Shown one piece after another: positions 34,847 to 43,439 of a stretch of 64,000 nucleotides of DNA. The translations under genes were made by a program, and so were the position numbers. The DNA is from an uncultured Oscillospiraceae bacterium (lineage in GTDB: Bacteria > Bacillota > Clostridia > Oscillospirales > Oscillospiraceae). Location of the stretch: the NCBI GenBank assembly GCA_934512135.1, contig CAKSWT010000007.1:62001-126000 (forward strand). Reading direction: 5' to 3'. The first letter of the stretch is position 1. Each line of letters starts with the position of its first letter. The notes under the pieces are model-generated. The model did not search any database, had not been told where the DNA came from, and was given only the letters and a program-made list of their open reading frames with translations.

Positions 34847-36208
34847 GTGTCTGATATCATTGCCGCTATCTCCACCGCCCTTGCCCCCTCGGGCATCGGC
34901 ATTATCCGCCTGTCCGGGCCAAATTGCGCCCCCTTGGCAGACCGGATCCTGACGCCGGTATTCGGTGTCCCCCTGGCCCAAGCCGCCCCCCGAAAGCTCT
35001 GCCTCTATGATCTCCGGGACCGCAGCGGGCGGGTGATTGACCGCATTCTCGCCGTCCAGACCCCCGGCCCCGCCAGCTACACCGGCGAGGATACCGTAGA
35101 GCTCCAGTGCCACGGGTCCCCGGCAGTGCTCACCGAGGCTCTGGCCCACCTGTTGGCCCAGGGCGCCCGGCAGGCCGGCCCCGGTGAATTTACAAAGCGG
35201 GCCTTTCTAAACGGCAGAATGGACCTGACCGCCGCAGAGGCGGTGATCGATCTCATTGAAGCGGAAACCGCCGACGCCGCCGCCAATGCCGCCGGTCAGG
35301 TGGGCGGCGCCCTTCTTCGAAAGCTCACCCCCGTCTATGATGCACTGGTGTCCGTGATGAGCCACTTTCACGCAGTTCTGGACTACCCGGACGAGGACAT
35401 CGATGCCTTCGATCTGGAGAATTACACCGCCCTGTTGTCCCGGCAGCGGTCCGTTCTGGAGGCTCTCCTTGCCACGGCAGCCCGTGGTCAGGTGGTAAAA
35501 CACGGCATCAAGGCCGTGATTCTCGGCCGCCCCAATGCGGGAAAATCCAGTCTGCTCAACGCCCTGGCCGGCTATGATCGGGTTATTGTCACGGAGATTC
35601 CCGGCACCACCCGGGATACCGTGGAGGAAAAAATCCACTTGGGCTCCCTGGTGCTCCGACTGATCGACACTGCGGGAATTCGAACCACCCAGGACCAGGT
35701 GGAGCAGATCGGCGTCACCCGCGCCCTGTGCGCCGCCCAGGAGGCAGATCTGGCGCTGGTGGTATTGGATGGCAGCCAGCCCTTGGGTGCAGAGGACCAC
35801 CGTGCCATAGAGGCCGCCCGACAGGCCAAGCATGTGATCTGCGTTCTCAGCAAAGCGGATCTGCCCCAGGTGCTGATTCCGGAGCAGTTGGATTTCGATT
35901 CGGTTCTTCCGGTCTCCTCTCGAACCGGCCAGGGGCTGGAGGCCCTGACCTCCGCCGTGGAGAAGCTGTTTGCCTCCAACGTCCCCTGTGACGGAACACT
36001 GCTGACCAATCTCCGGCACCAGCGGGCCATCACCGTGGCCCGGGACGCCATGGACCGAACCCTTGCAGCCCTAAGCGCCGGCACCACCCCGGACGCCGTG
36101 CTGCTGGAGGTGGAGGAGGCCCTGGCAGCCATTGCCGATGTCACCGGCAAGTCCATGCGGGAGGACATTACAAATGACATCTTTTCCCGGTTCTGCGTCG
36201 GGAAATAA
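34847..36208 (+). CDS. mnmE: tRNA modification GTPase MnmE (TrmE)
   Basis: GTPase that with MnmG makes cmnm5U34 in tRNA. Of 453 residues: an N-terminal folate-binding domain (DIIAAISTALAPSGIGIIRLSG), a G domain with GRPNAGKSSLLN (P loop, about 226-237), GTTRDT, DTAGIR and SKADLP, and the C-terminal FCVGK cysteine motif. GTG 34847 is preferred over GTG 34838 because GGAAGAGG then sits eight bases upstream. mnmG, which often follows, is not next to it here. Confidence 0.95.
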   Translation: MSDIIAAISTALAPSGIGIIRLSGPNCAPLADRILTPVFGVPLAQAAPRKLCLYDLRDRSGRVIDRILAVQTPGPASYTGEDTVELQCHGSPAVLTEALAHLLAQGARQAGPGEFTKRAFLNGRMDLTAAEAVIDLIEAETADAAANAAGQVGGALLRKLTPVYDALVSVMSHFHAVLDYPDEDIDAFDLENYTALLSRQRSVLEALLATAARGQVVKHGIKAVILGRPNAGKSSLLNALAGYDRVIVTEIPGTTRDTVEEKIHLGSLVLRLIDTAGIRTTQDQVEQIGVTRALCAAQEADLALVVLDGSQPLGAEDHRAIEAARQAKHVICVLSKADLPQVLIPEQLDFDSVLPVSSRTGQGLEALTSAVEKLFASNVPCDGTLLTNLRHQRAITVARDAMDRTLAALSAGTTPDAVLLEVEEALAAIADVTGKSMREDITNDIFSRFCVGK

Positions 36209-36218
36209 GCGGTTTTCC

Positions 36219-36247
36219 TTGACATTGCTCCACAGGATGAGTATACT
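36219..36247 (+). promoter_or_regulatory. promoter of the AMP-binding enzyme gene
   Basis: TTGACA (36219-36224), 17 bases, TATACT (36242-36247). Confidence 0.78.
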
Positions 36248-36312
36248 TACTTTTACGGAGTAAACCATTAACACTAAAAAGCGCAAAATTTCTTGCGAAA
36301 GGATGCTGTCCT

Positions 36313-37962
36313 ATGCCTATTACGGATCTGCTGGAGCGCAACGCCAAGCTCTACGGCCAGGAAACCGCACTGGTAGAGATCAACCCGGAGATTCAGGAGA
36401 AGCGCCGCCTCACCTGGAAAGAATACGACCTGATTATGCCTGCCCCCACCACCGCCTACCGCCGGGAGATCACCTGGCAGGTCTTTGACGAAAAGGCGAA
36501 CCGGGTGGCAAATTTTCTGTTGGACCGGGGCATCGGAGCAGGCAACAAGGTGGCGATTCTGCTGATGAACTGTCTGGAATTTCTGCCCATCTACTTTGGC
36601 ATTCTCAAAACCGGGGCCGTGGTGGTCCCGATGAATTTCCGTTTCTCCGCAGATGAGATCAAATACTGTCTGGAGCTTTCGGACACAGACGTGCTGCTCT
36701 TCGGCCCGGAGTTTATCGGCCGGGTGGAGGAGATTGCCGGAGAGATGGAGGACAGTCGGCTGCTGCTGTATGTAGGCGCCGGAATCTGTCCCACCTTTGC
36801 GGAAAACTATGACCAGCAGGTGGTGAACTTCTCCTCAGTGGCCCCGCTGGTGGCCATTGAGGACGAGGACGATGCGGCCATTTATTTCTCCTCGGGTACC
36901 ACCGGCTTTCCCAAGGCCATTCTGCACAATCACGAGAGCCTGATGCAGTCTGCCCGCATGGAGCAGAAGCATCACGGCACCACCCGAGAGGACTGCTTCC
37001 TGCTGATTCCCCCGCTATACCACACCGGCGCAAAAATGCACTGGTTCGGCTCTCTGATCTCCGGCTCCAAGGCCGTGCTGCTTAAGGGTACCACCCCCAA
37101 GGCCATTTTGGAGGCCGTCTCCCAGGAGAAATGCACCATCGTCTGGCTGCTGGTCCCCTGGGCCCAGGACCTGCTGGACGCCTTGGACCGTGGGGAGCTG
37201 CATCTGGAGGACTACGAAACCAGCCAGTGGCGGCTGATGCATATCGGGGCCCAGCCGGTACCCCCTGCTCTGATTAAACGCTGGCTTCAGTACTTCCCTC
37301 ACCACAAATATGACACCAACTACGGCCTTTCCGAATCCACCGGCCCGGGCTGTGTCCATCTGGGAATGGACAACCTCAACAAGGTGGGCGCCATTGGCGT
37401 GCCGGGCTACGGCTGGCAGTGCCGGATTGTGAAGGAGGACGGCGTGACCCCGGTTTCCCAGGGGCAGGTGGGCGAGCTGTGCGTCAAGGGTCCCGGCGTT
37501 ATGACCTGTTACTACCACGACCCCCAGGCCACCGCCCAGGTCCTCTCCCCGGAGGGCTGGCTCCGCACCGGTGACATGGCCATGCAGGACGCCGACGGCT
37601 TCTACTTCCTGGTGGACCGGAAAAAAGACGTGATTATCTCCGGCGGTGAGAACATCTACCCGGTGCAGATTGAGGACTTCCTCCGGACCAACCTGGCAAT
37701 CAAGGACGCCGCCGTCATCGGAATGCCGGATCTCCGGCTGGGCGAGATCACCGCCGCCATCATTGAGGTGAAGGCCGGCTATCAGCTCACCGAAGAGGAG
37801 GTCCGCCGATTCTGCATGGAGCTCCCCCGCTATAAGCGTCCCCGAAAGATTATCTTCGCGGCGGTCCCCCGGAACGCCACCGGAAAAATCGAAAAGCCAA
37901 AGCTCCGGACCATCTACTGTGTGGAAAATCTTGTAGCCGCCCAAAACGGCATCCGGCTGTAA
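36313..37962 (+). CDS. AMP-dependent acyl-CoA synthetase/ligase-like enzyme
   Basis: Adenylate-forming enzyme of 549 residues (class I, ANL superfamily). Core motifs: IYFSSGTTGFPKAILHNHES (A3, about 195-214), NYGLSESTGPG (A5), RTGDMAMQDADGFYFLVDRKKD (A7/A8 region), ISGGENIYPVQIE, and the catalytic lysine in PRNATGKIEKPKLR (A10). It likely activates a carboxylic acid to acyl-AMP and then CoA; substrate class unknown. No carrier protein, thioesterase or dehydrogenase is adjacent, so pathway context is missing. Own promoter and terminator. Confidence 0.9.
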   Translation: MPITDLLERNAKLYGQETALVEINPEIQEKRRLTWKEYDLIMPAPTTAYRREITWQVFDEKANRVANFLLDRGIGAGNKVAILLMNCLEFLPIYFGILKTGAVVVPMNFRFSADEIKYCLELSDTDVLLFGPEFIGRVEEIAGEMEDSRLLLYVGAGICPTFAENYDQQVVNFSSVAPLVAIEDEDDAAIYFSSGTTGFPKAILHNHESLMQSARMEQKHHGTTREDCFLLIPPLYHTGAKMHWFGSLISGSKAVLLKGTTPKAILEAVSQEKCTIVWLLVPWAQDLLDALDRGELHLEDYETSQWRLMHIGAQPVPPALIKRWLQYFPHHKYDTNYGLSESTGPGCVHLGMDNLNKVGAIGVPGYGWQCRIVKEDGVTPVSQGQVGELCVKGPGVMTCYYHDPQATAQVLSPEGWLRTGDMAMQDADGFYFLVDRKKDVIISGGENIYPVQIEDFLRTNLAIKDAAVIGMPDLRLGEITAAIIEVKAGYQLTEEEVRRFCMELPRYKRPRKIIFAAVPRNATGKIEKPKLRTIYCVENLVAAQNGIRL

Positions 37963-37969
37963 CCGGCGC

Positions 37970-38002
37970 ATCGCCCCGTCTCCAGGACGGGGCGATTTTT
38001 TC
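37970..38002 (+). terminator. intrinsic terminator of the AMP-binding enzyme gene
   Basis: Stem ATCGCCCCGTC / GACGGGGCGAT with a five-base loop, then a T tract to 38002. Confidence 0.92.
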
Positions 38003-38042
38003 CGACAGATTCCATTTTCCCACTTTTCCCCTTGGTCGGTTT

Positions 38043-38051
38043 GTGGTATAC
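38043..38051 (+). promoter_or_regulatory. extended -10 of the pyrE-radC promoter
   Basis: TGG-TATACT with -10 at 38046-38051; the -35 position (TTTTCC) is weak. No PyrR-type attenuator hairpins are visible in the 40-base leader. Confidence 0.5.
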
Positions 38052-38090
38052 TAGCCATATCAGTGATTGTAATAACACAAGGAGGACATT

Positions 38091-38771
38091 ATGACCTATC
38101 AGGAAGCGTTTATTGAATTCATGGTTCGTTCCGGTGTATTGACCTTTGGCGATTTTACCACCAAATCCGGCCGTAAAACCCCTTATTTCATCAACACCGG
38201 CAACTACAAAACCGGCGCCCAGGCAGATGCCCTGGGTAATTACTATGCCGCCTGTATCCACGAGCACCTGGCCGAGGCCGGCGGGGCAGACCTGCTCTTT
38301 GGTCCCGCCTACAAGGGCATTCCCCTGGCGGTCACCGCAGCGGCCAGCCTCTATCGGAACTACCAGGAGGACTACGCCTACTGCTTTAACCGCAAGGAGG
38401 CCAAGGACCACGGTGAGGGCGGCAATATGGTCGGCGCAAAGATCCACGCAGGGGACCGAGTCGCCATTGTGGAGGATGTGGTCACCGCCGGCACCGCAGT
38501 CCGGGAATCCATTGCCCTGTTCCAGGGGATCGCTCCGGTGAAGATCACTGCTCTGTTTGTCTCTGTGGACCGTATGGAGAAGGGAACCGGAGAACGCTCC
38601 GCCCTGGATGAGCTTCGGGAGGACTACGGTATCTCTGTCTTCCCCATTGTTACAGTGCGGCAGATCATCGACTATCTGCACAATCGGCCCATTGACGGAA
38701 CCGTCTACATCGACGACGCCATGAAAGTCAAGATGGAAGCCTATCTTGACACCTATGGCGCCAAAGCATGA
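38091..38771 (+). CDS. pyrE: orotate phosphoribosyltransferase
   Basis: Adds phosphoribose to orotate in pyrimidine synthesis. Of 226 residues, with FGDFTTKSGRKTPYFINTG near the N terminus, FGPAYKGIPLA in the middle, and the PRPP-binding loop VAIVEDVVTAGTAVRES at about 122-138. AAGGAGGAC precedes ATG 38091. Other pyr genes are not adjacent. Its stop overlaps the radC start by four bases (ATGA). Confidence 0.95.
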   Translation: MTYQEAFIEFMVRSGVLTFGDFTTKSGRKTPYFINTGNYKTGAQADALGNYYAACIHEHLAEAGGADLLFGPAYKGIPLAVTAAASLYRNYQEDYAYCFNRKEAKDHGEGGNMVGAKIHAGDRVAIVEDVVTAGTAVRESIALFQGIAPVKITALFVSVDRMEKGTGERSALDELREDYGISVFPIVTVRQIIDYLHNRPIDGTVYIDDAMKVKMEAYLDTYGAKA

Positions 38772-39481
38772 CAGCCCCCGCCTCCCCGGACAGCGGGGCA
38801 AGGGATAACATCCACCAGGGTCACCGGGCCCGCCTCCGCCAGAGCTTTCTGGACCAGGGGCTGGATCCCCTCCCGGATGTAAATGTTCTGGAGCTGCTGC
38901 TGTTCTACGCCATTCCCCGGCAGGACACCAACCAAATTGCCCACCGGCTTATAGACACCTTCGGCTCCCTGGAGGATGTATTTGACGCTCCGGTGGAGGA
39001 GCTTGTGCGCCGAGGCGGTCTGACGGAGAATGCGGCCACCCTGATTAAGCTCACCATCGCCGTCACCCGCCGCTACCGGATCCGTCGGGCCAGCACTGAC
39101 CTGATTATGAGCAATACCCAGAAATACGGCGCTTACCTGGTCCCCCAGTTTATTGGCGCCCGGGACGAAATGGTCTATATTATGGCTCTGGACGCCAAGT
39201 GCAAAATGCTGGGCTGCACCAAGCTCTTCACCGGCACCGTAAACACCTCCAGCCTGTATGTCCGCAGCGTGGTAGAGTATGCTCTGCGGATGAAGGCCAC
39301 CTCTATTGTCCTGGCCCACAACCATACCAGCGGCGTGGCCGCTCCCTCCCAACAGGATTTGGCCATTACCATCCAGATTAAGGATGCCCTGGAGTTGGTG
39401 AGTATTTTTCTGGCCGACCACATCATCGTGGCAGATGACGACTTCGTTTCCCTGCTGGAAAGCGGCATGATGAGCCGCTGA
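38768..39481 (+). CDS. radC: RadC-family JAB/MPN-domain protein
   Basis: Protein of 237 residues. An N-terminal helix-hairpin-helix-like part (VLELLLFYAIPRQDTNQIA) is followed by the JAB-type domain with VLAHNHTSG (metal histidines, about 177-185), a conserved serine-aspartate pair (SQQDLAIT) and LADHIIVADDDFVSLLESGMM. Biochemical function in bacteria is unsettled; the older DNA-repair role is not well supported. It is translationally coupled to pyrE, an unusual partner. Confidence 0.9.
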   Translation: MTAPASPDSGARDNIHQGHRARLRQSFLDQGLDPLPDVNVLELLLFYAIPRQDTNQIAHRLIDTFGSLEDVFDAPVEELVRRGGLTENAATLIKLTIAVTRRYRIRRASTDLIMSNTQKYGAYLVPQFIGARDEMVYIMALDAKCKMLGCTKLFTGTVNTSSLYVRSVVEYALRMKATSIVLAHNHTSGVAAPSQQDLAITIQIKDALELVSIFLADHIIVADDDFVSLLESGMMSR

Positions 39482-39510
39482 AAATCGTTTACAAATTGTT
39501 CACCGCTTTT

Positions 39511-39537
39511 TTAGCACTCTCCCCTTGACAGTGCTAA
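39511..39537 (+). promoter_or_regulatory. CIRCE operator (HrcA site)
   Basis: TTAGCACTC, nine bases, CAGTGCTAA: the CIRCE inverted repeat with a single mismatch to the canonical GAGTGCTAA arm. It overlaps the -35 of the hsp20 promoter, so HrcA repression relieved by heat is expected. Confidence 0.9.
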
Positions 39538-39552
39538 GAATCGTGCTATACT
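39525..39552 (+). promoter_or_regulatory. hsp20 promoter
   Basis: TTGACA (39525-39530), 16 bases, TATACT (39547-39552), embedded in the CIRCE element. Confidence 0.8.
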
Positions 39553-39699
39553 GTAATTGAACTTAAGAGAGAGGGTTCCAGAAGGGACCGGATCTCAGGG
39601 TTCACTTCCGCAGACGCGGAAGGGCAACGCAGTTCGCCCCGAGAAGAAATGTTCTCCTCCCTCTACGAACCGAGAATTTTGAAATTGGAGGAATGACTT
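39553..39699 (+). promoter_or_regulatory. long structured 5' leader of hsp20, possible RNA thermometer
   Basis: The leader is about 140 bases. Hairpins seen: GGTTCC/GGGACC near 39575-39590, TTCCGC/GCGGAA (39606-39621) and GAGAA/TTCTC (39641-39656). TCCTCC at 39655-39660 is complementary to the Shine-Dalgarno GGAGGA at 39687-39692, seven bases before the ATG, so the ribosome site can be masked. Thermosensor function is inferred from this pairing and the gene type. Confidence 0.5.
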
Positions 39700-40134
39700 A
39701 TGTTGCCTAGCATTTTTGGTGAGAATTTGTTCGATGATATGTTTGATATGGACGCGATGTTTGGTCGCCACAACCCCCTGTATGGCAAGCATGCCAAGAA
39801 CCTGATGAAGACCGATATTCGGGAAACCGATGACGCCTACCAGCTGGACGTGGATCTCCCCGGATTCAAGAAGGATGAAATCCATGTGGAGCTGGAGAAT
39901 GGGTATTTGACCATCTCCGCCGAGAAGGGTCTGGACAAAGACGAGACCGACAAGGAAGGACGTTATATCCGTCAGGAGCGCTACGCCGGTGCCATGAGCC
40001 GGAGCTTCTACGTTGGGGAAAATCTCACGGTGGACGATATGAAGGCCAAGTTTGAAAACGGAATTCTTCAAATCTCCGTGCCCAAGAACACCACGAAGGT
40101 ACTGCCCCCCAAGAACACCCTGACCATTGAATAA
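39700..40134 (+). CDS. Hsp20/alpha-crystallin small heat-shock protein
   Basis: ATP-independent holdase chaperone of 144 residues. The alpha-crystallin domain spans about 42-130, with DDAYQLDVDLPGFKKDEIHVE, GRYIRQERYAGAMSRSFYVG and FENGILQISVPK. The C-terminal IxI-type motif is represented by LTIE. Single gene between CIRCE promoter and terminator. Identification is clear. Confidence 0.95.
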   Translation: MLPSIFGENLFDDMFDMDAMFGRHNPLYGKHAKNLMKTDIRETDDAYQLDVDLPGFKKDEIHVELENGYLTISAEKGLDKDETDKEGRYIRQERYAGAMSRSFYVGENLTVDDMKAKFENGILQISVPKNTTKVLPPKNTLTIE

Positions 40135-40156
40135 TTTCATACGACTTTCCATGCTA

Positions 40157-40184
40157 AGGGCCGCCCCTTCGGGCGGCCCTTTTT
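40157..40184 (+). terminator. intrinsic terminator of hsp20
   Basis: Stem AGGGCCGCC / GGCGGCCCT, loop CCTTCG, followed by TTTTT. Confidence 0.93.
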
Positions 40185-40205
40185 CGCAGCCGTCCCGAAG
40201 AGCGG

Positions 40206-40234
40206 TTGCTATTTTTATCATTTTCCGTTATCAT
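40206..40234 (+). promoter_or_regulatory. promoter of the LysR gene
   Basis: TTGCTA (40206-40211), 17 bases, TATCAT (40229-40234) in an A/T-rich stretch. Confidence 0.55.
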
Positions 40235-40285
40235 AATACCACAATCATTTGAACTCGTACCATTGACCAAAAAGGAGTCCTTGCC

Positions 40286-41287
40286 ATGGAACTTACGCAG
40301 CTTCGCTACTTTCAGGCCGCCGCCAAATATGAGCACATCACCCAGGCCGCGGCAGAGCTGTACACCTCTCAATCCTCCCTCAGCAAGACCATCGCCCGGC
40401 TGGAGCAGGAGCTGGGACAGACGCTATTCGACCGGGTCGGCAACCACATTCGTCTCAACAGCTCCGGGCGGCAGTTTTATCAGGCGGTGAATCTGATCCT
40501 CCAAACCCTGGATGACAGCGTGGCGGAGCTGAAGCAGGAGACCGGCTCGGTCTCCGTGGCCGCCTCTATGCCGGGGATTCTGCCGGACCTTATGGAGCGC
40601 TTCCGCAGCGATCATCCCAACGCCGCCGTGCTCCAGCGGCTGATGTCCGCCGAGGAGATGCTCCGGGAGCTCACCCGGTGCGAATTGGATTTGGCTGTGT
40701 CCCACCAGCCGCTGATCCACGACAGTGTGGACTGGAAGCCCCTGTACCGGGACGAGATCATCGCCGTGATCTCCAAAGCCCATCCCCTGGCAGGTCAGTC
40801 CTCCGTTCCCCTGTCCGTCTTGGCCCAGGAGCAGTTTGTGGCCAACAACGCCGGATTTGGCATCCAACAGCTGCTCAACCGGCTCTGCGCCCAGGCAGGC
40901 TTCCTCCCCCACATCACCCTGGAGTGCAACGAGCCGGAGCTGCTCTATAAAATCGTCGCCGGTAATCAGGCGGTGATGCTGACCCCAGCCCTGCCCTACC
41001 TGTGGAAGTCTCTGGCCATCAAGCCAGATCCGCCCTTTCAGTTCGTCACCGCCCTGCGCATCATCCAGCCGGACCCCACCGTGGAAATCGGCGTGGGCAC
41101 CCTCACCGGACGAAAGCTCCTACCCACCGCCCAGGATTTTTACTGGCTGCTGGTCAACTCCTTTGCCAAGCTTCAGGCCGTCCGGGACAGCGGCAGGCCC
41201 ATCAGCCGGAAGGACCTGATGCAGGCCATTGCCTTTGTAAATCCGCTCAATCCCTTGGACCCCGGCCCCTCTCCCCAGGAAGTATGA
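40286..41287 (+). CDS. LysR-family transcriptional regulator
   Basis: DNA-binding regulator of 333 residues. The winged helix-turn-helix is at the N terminus (MELTQLRYFQAAAKYEHITQ, then SQSSLSKTIARLEQELG), and the effector-binding domain covers about 90-290. It starts 95 bases upstream of a run of three SnoaL-like genes in the same orientation; most LysR genes are divergent from their targets, so this tandem layout is less usual. The likely targets are those genes, through sites at 41295-41348. The inducer is unknown. ATG 40286 follows AAGGAG. Confidence 0.92.
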   Translation: MELTQLRYFQAAAKYEHITQAAAELYTSQSSLSKTIARLEQELGQTLFDRVGNHIRLNSSGRQFYQAVNLILQTLDDSVAELKQETGSVSVAASMPGILPDLMERFRSDHPNAAVLQRLMSAEEMLRELTRCELDLAVSHQPLIHDSVDWKPLYRDEIIAVISKAHPLAGQSSVPLSVLAQEQFVANNAGFGIQQLLNRLCAQAGFLPHITLECNEPELLYKIVAGNQAVMLTPALPYLWKSLAIKPDPPFQFVTALRIIQPDPTVEIGVGTLTGRKLLPTAQDFYWLLVNSFAKLQAVRDSGRPISRKDLMQAIAFVNPLNPLDPGPSPQEV

Positions 41288-41294
41288 CTTTCAA

Positions 41295-41348
41295 GGAATG
41301 ATTCCATGCAAAAACGCGATTGTCACGACATGACTTCTCCGATATAAT
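41295..41348 (+). promoter_or_regulatory. promoter and palindrome before the SnoaL-like genes
   Basis: TTGTCA (41320-41325), 17 bases, TATAAT (41343-41348). The palindrome GGAATGATTCC at 41295-41305 lies 15 bases upstream of the -35, a suitable position for LysR activation. Confidence 0.65.
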
Positions 41349-41381
41349 GTGAAGTAATCTAAACAATAGGAGGTCAAGTCC

Positions 41382-42032
41382 ATGGAAATCAGCACCTTTG
41401 AACTGGAACGGCTGCTGGAAAAACAGCTGGCACAGCGGGCCTGCCAAAACCTCATTGCCCGGTTCTGCCACCTGCATACCGCCCGCCGGGTGGAGGATAT
41501 TATGGCCATCTGGTCCGATGCCCCCGACGCCCGTCTGGAGCAGCCCTGGGGCGTCTACGACGGAAAGGAAAGCGTTCGCCGGTATTTCTCCCAGGAATGC
41601 CCCAACGACCCAGTGGCCCGCAAGGGCGATCTGCTCGTTGACGCTCTCAGCACCCCTGTCATCGAAGTGGCCACAGACGTGAAAACAGCCCGAGGCGCCT
41701 GGTTCTCCCAGGGCATTCGCACCGAGAAGAAAAACGGGGAGCCTCTCTGCAAATGGTACTGGACCAAGCAGGCTGTGGATTTTCGCCTGGAGGAGGGCCA
41801 GTGGAAGATCTGGCACATGGCCATCTTCCCCCTGCTGGAGGCAGACTACGAGACGCCTTGGTATGAGATGCCCAAGCTGACCCAGGCCGCCTTTGCCAAA
41901 TATCAGGCAGACCGCGGCCCCACCGCCCGGTATCTCTGGAGCTTCCACGAGGATAATCAGTATCCTCTGGGACATCCCGCCACACCCAAGCCCTATGACA
42001 ACTTCGACCTGGAAGTCGGCTATGGCTATTAA
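41382..42032 (+). CDS. SnoaL-like (NTF2-fold) protein, paralogue 1
   Basis: Protein of 216 residues with the SnoaL-like/nuclear-transport-factor-2 fold signature: N-terminal helices with RACQNLIARFCHLHTARR, then QPWGVYDGKESVRRYF, the core LSTPVIEVATDVKTARGAWFS, and WKIWHMAIFPLLEADY. Members of this fold include dehydratases, cyclases and isomerases acting on steroid, polyketide or bile-acid ligands (BaiE, SnoaL, ketosteroid isomerase), and also non-enzymatic binders. The true substrate is unknown. It is the first of three paralogues (16 and 12 bases apart) under one promoter behind a LysR regulator. AGGAGG precedes the ATG. Confidence 0.82.
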   Translation: MEISTFELERLLEKQLAQRACQNLIARFCHLHTARRVEDIMAIWSDAPDARLEQPWGVYDGKESVRRYFSQECPNDPVARKGDLLVDALSTPVIEVATDVKTARGAWFSQGIRTEKKNGEPLCKWYWTKQAVDFRLEEGQWKIWHMAIFPLLEADYETPWYEMPKLTQAAFAKYQADRGPTARYLWSFHEDNQYPLGHPATPKPYDNFDLEVGYGY

Positions 42033-42045
42033 GGAGGGCAGCACA

Positions 42046-42696
42046 ATGATGACATATGATGAGATGTACCACGAGTACAAAAAGCTCGCAGCCGCAGACG
42101 AGATCCGCAACCTGGTGTCCAACTACTGCTTTGAGCACAACTGCGCCCTGCAGATGCGCTACTTCCACAAGTGGTCCAAGCGGGAGGATATTCGCCACGA
42201 GATGCCCTGGGGCAACACCACCGGCCACAAAAATCTGGAGTATAACAACCCCTGGCACGACGTAATTCGGCACCCTGACGATGCGGAAAATATGAAGGGC
42301 GGCGCCATGTTCATCCACTCCACCACCACCCCGGTGATCGAAGTGGCCGACGACCTGCTCTCTGCCCGTGCGGTATTCCTCTCCCCCGGCTTTGAGGGTG
42401 TGGCCGCCAAAAAGGGCGGCACTTGGGCCTACAGCAAATATGCCTACGAATTCCTCTATGAGGACGGCCAGTGGCGAGTCTGGAAGTGCCGGATTTTCCC
42501 GGTATTCCGCAACGACTACTTTGACGACTTCGGCAAGGTGGCCGAGGAAGACATGACCAAGATGGCCCATGTGGGAATGGAGGACTTCCACGCCTTCTTC
42601 CGCTATGGTCCTGACGTGATTATGCCCAGAAACGAGCCGGATCCTCCGCGGCCCTATGACGCATGGGCCCCGGGCTGGAATTTTGGAACGGACTAA
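42046..42696 (+). CDS. SnoaL-like (NTF2-fold) protein, paralogue 2
   Basis: Protein of 216 residues, aligned with paralogue 1 throughout: ADEIRNLVSNYCFEHNC, EMPWGNTTGHKNLEY, STTTPVIEVADDLLSARAVFLSPG, and EDGQWRVWKCRIFPVF. ATG 42046 is chosen because AAGGAGGG lies seven bases before it, and homology begins there. An in-frame extension upstream overlaps paralogue 1 and is not homologous. The three differ enough (roughly a third identical by eye) to be specialised or to form a hetero-oligomer. Confidence 0.8.
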   Translation: MMTYDEMYHEYKKLAAADEIRNLVSNYCFEHNCALQMRYFHKWSKREDIRHEMPWGNTTGHKNLEYNNPWHDVIRHPDDAENMKGGAMFIHSTTTPVIEVADDLLSARAVFLSPGFEGVAAKKGGTWAYSKYAYEFLYEDGQWRVWKCRIFPVFRNDYFDDFGKVAEEDMTKMAHVGMEDFHAFFRYGPDVIMPRNEPDPPRPYDAWAPGWNFGTD

Positions 42697-42708
42697 GGAG
42701 GGATTCTG

Positions 42709-43434
42709 ATGAACATGGATATCAATAAGGCCGCCCAGGCCGACGCCCAGAAGGCTGCCCCTGGAGAGCGCTTCAATCGGATCGAAAACCCCAAACGAAC
42801 CCAGGAGGAAATGAGTCTCCAGTTCCAGCGGCTCAAGGCCGCCAGAACCTGTGAGAACCTGGCAGGCACCTTCTCCTACCTGTTCTCTGCCAACCGCATG
42901 GAGGAGTTGGCCGGTCTTTTCGCCCATACCCCCCAGGACAAAATCACCATGCCCTACGGCGTGTATCAGGGCGCCGACGCCGCACAGCGTTGCTTTGTAA
43001 AGGATATGGTAGATTTGGATGACCCCGACGAGGACCGCCGGGAGGCGCTGAAGGGCCGGATGATGATCTCCGACCTCTGCACTCCTCTGGTGGAGGTGGC
43101 CGGGGACGGAAAAACCGCCAAGGGCCTGTGGATTTCCCCCGGCCTGGAAGCTCACCGCACCGGTGACGGCAGCCAGGGCTGGTGGACTTGGTGCAAATTT
43201 TCCGTGGACTTCCTGCTGACGAAGGAGGGCTGGAAAATCTGGCACCTGGGCAAATATCTGTACTTCTCCACGGAGTACACCAAGAGCTGGGCCAAGTCTC
43301 CCAAGCACATTTTTGCCCCGGACTCCATCACCGCAGACGCTCCCGCTCCGGAAACCTATTACTATACCCCGGAGGCCGTCTATCCCGATGAGGAGCCTGC
43401 GATTCCCGTGGCCTACGACACCTGGACCGACTAA
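42709..43434 (+). CDS. SnoaL-like (NTF2-fold) protein, paralogue 3
   Basis: Protein of 241 residues with a longer N terminus (NKAAQADAQKAAPGERFNRI) followed by the shared elements: CENLAGTFSYLFSANRMEE, TMPYGVYQGADAAQRCF, CTPLVEVAGDGKTAKGLWISPG and WKIWHLGKYLYF. AAGGAGGG precedes the ATG. The histidine in the KIWH segment is kept in paralogues 1 and 3 but is replaced in paralogue 2 (RVWK). The gene ends just before a long bidirectional terminator. Confidence 0.8.
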   Translation: MNMDINKAAQADAQKAAPGERFNRIENPKRTQEEMSLQFQRLKAARTCENLAGTFSYLFSANRMEELAGLFAHTPQDKITMPYGVYQGADAAQRCFVKDMVDLDDPDEDRREALKGRMMISDLCTPLVEVAGDGKTAKGLWISPGLEAHRTGDGSQGWWTWCKFSVDFLLTKEGWKIWHLGKYLYFSTEYTKSWAKSPKHIFAPDSITADAPAPETYYYTPEAVYPDEEPAIPVAYDTWTD

Positions 43435-43439
43435 CCCGT

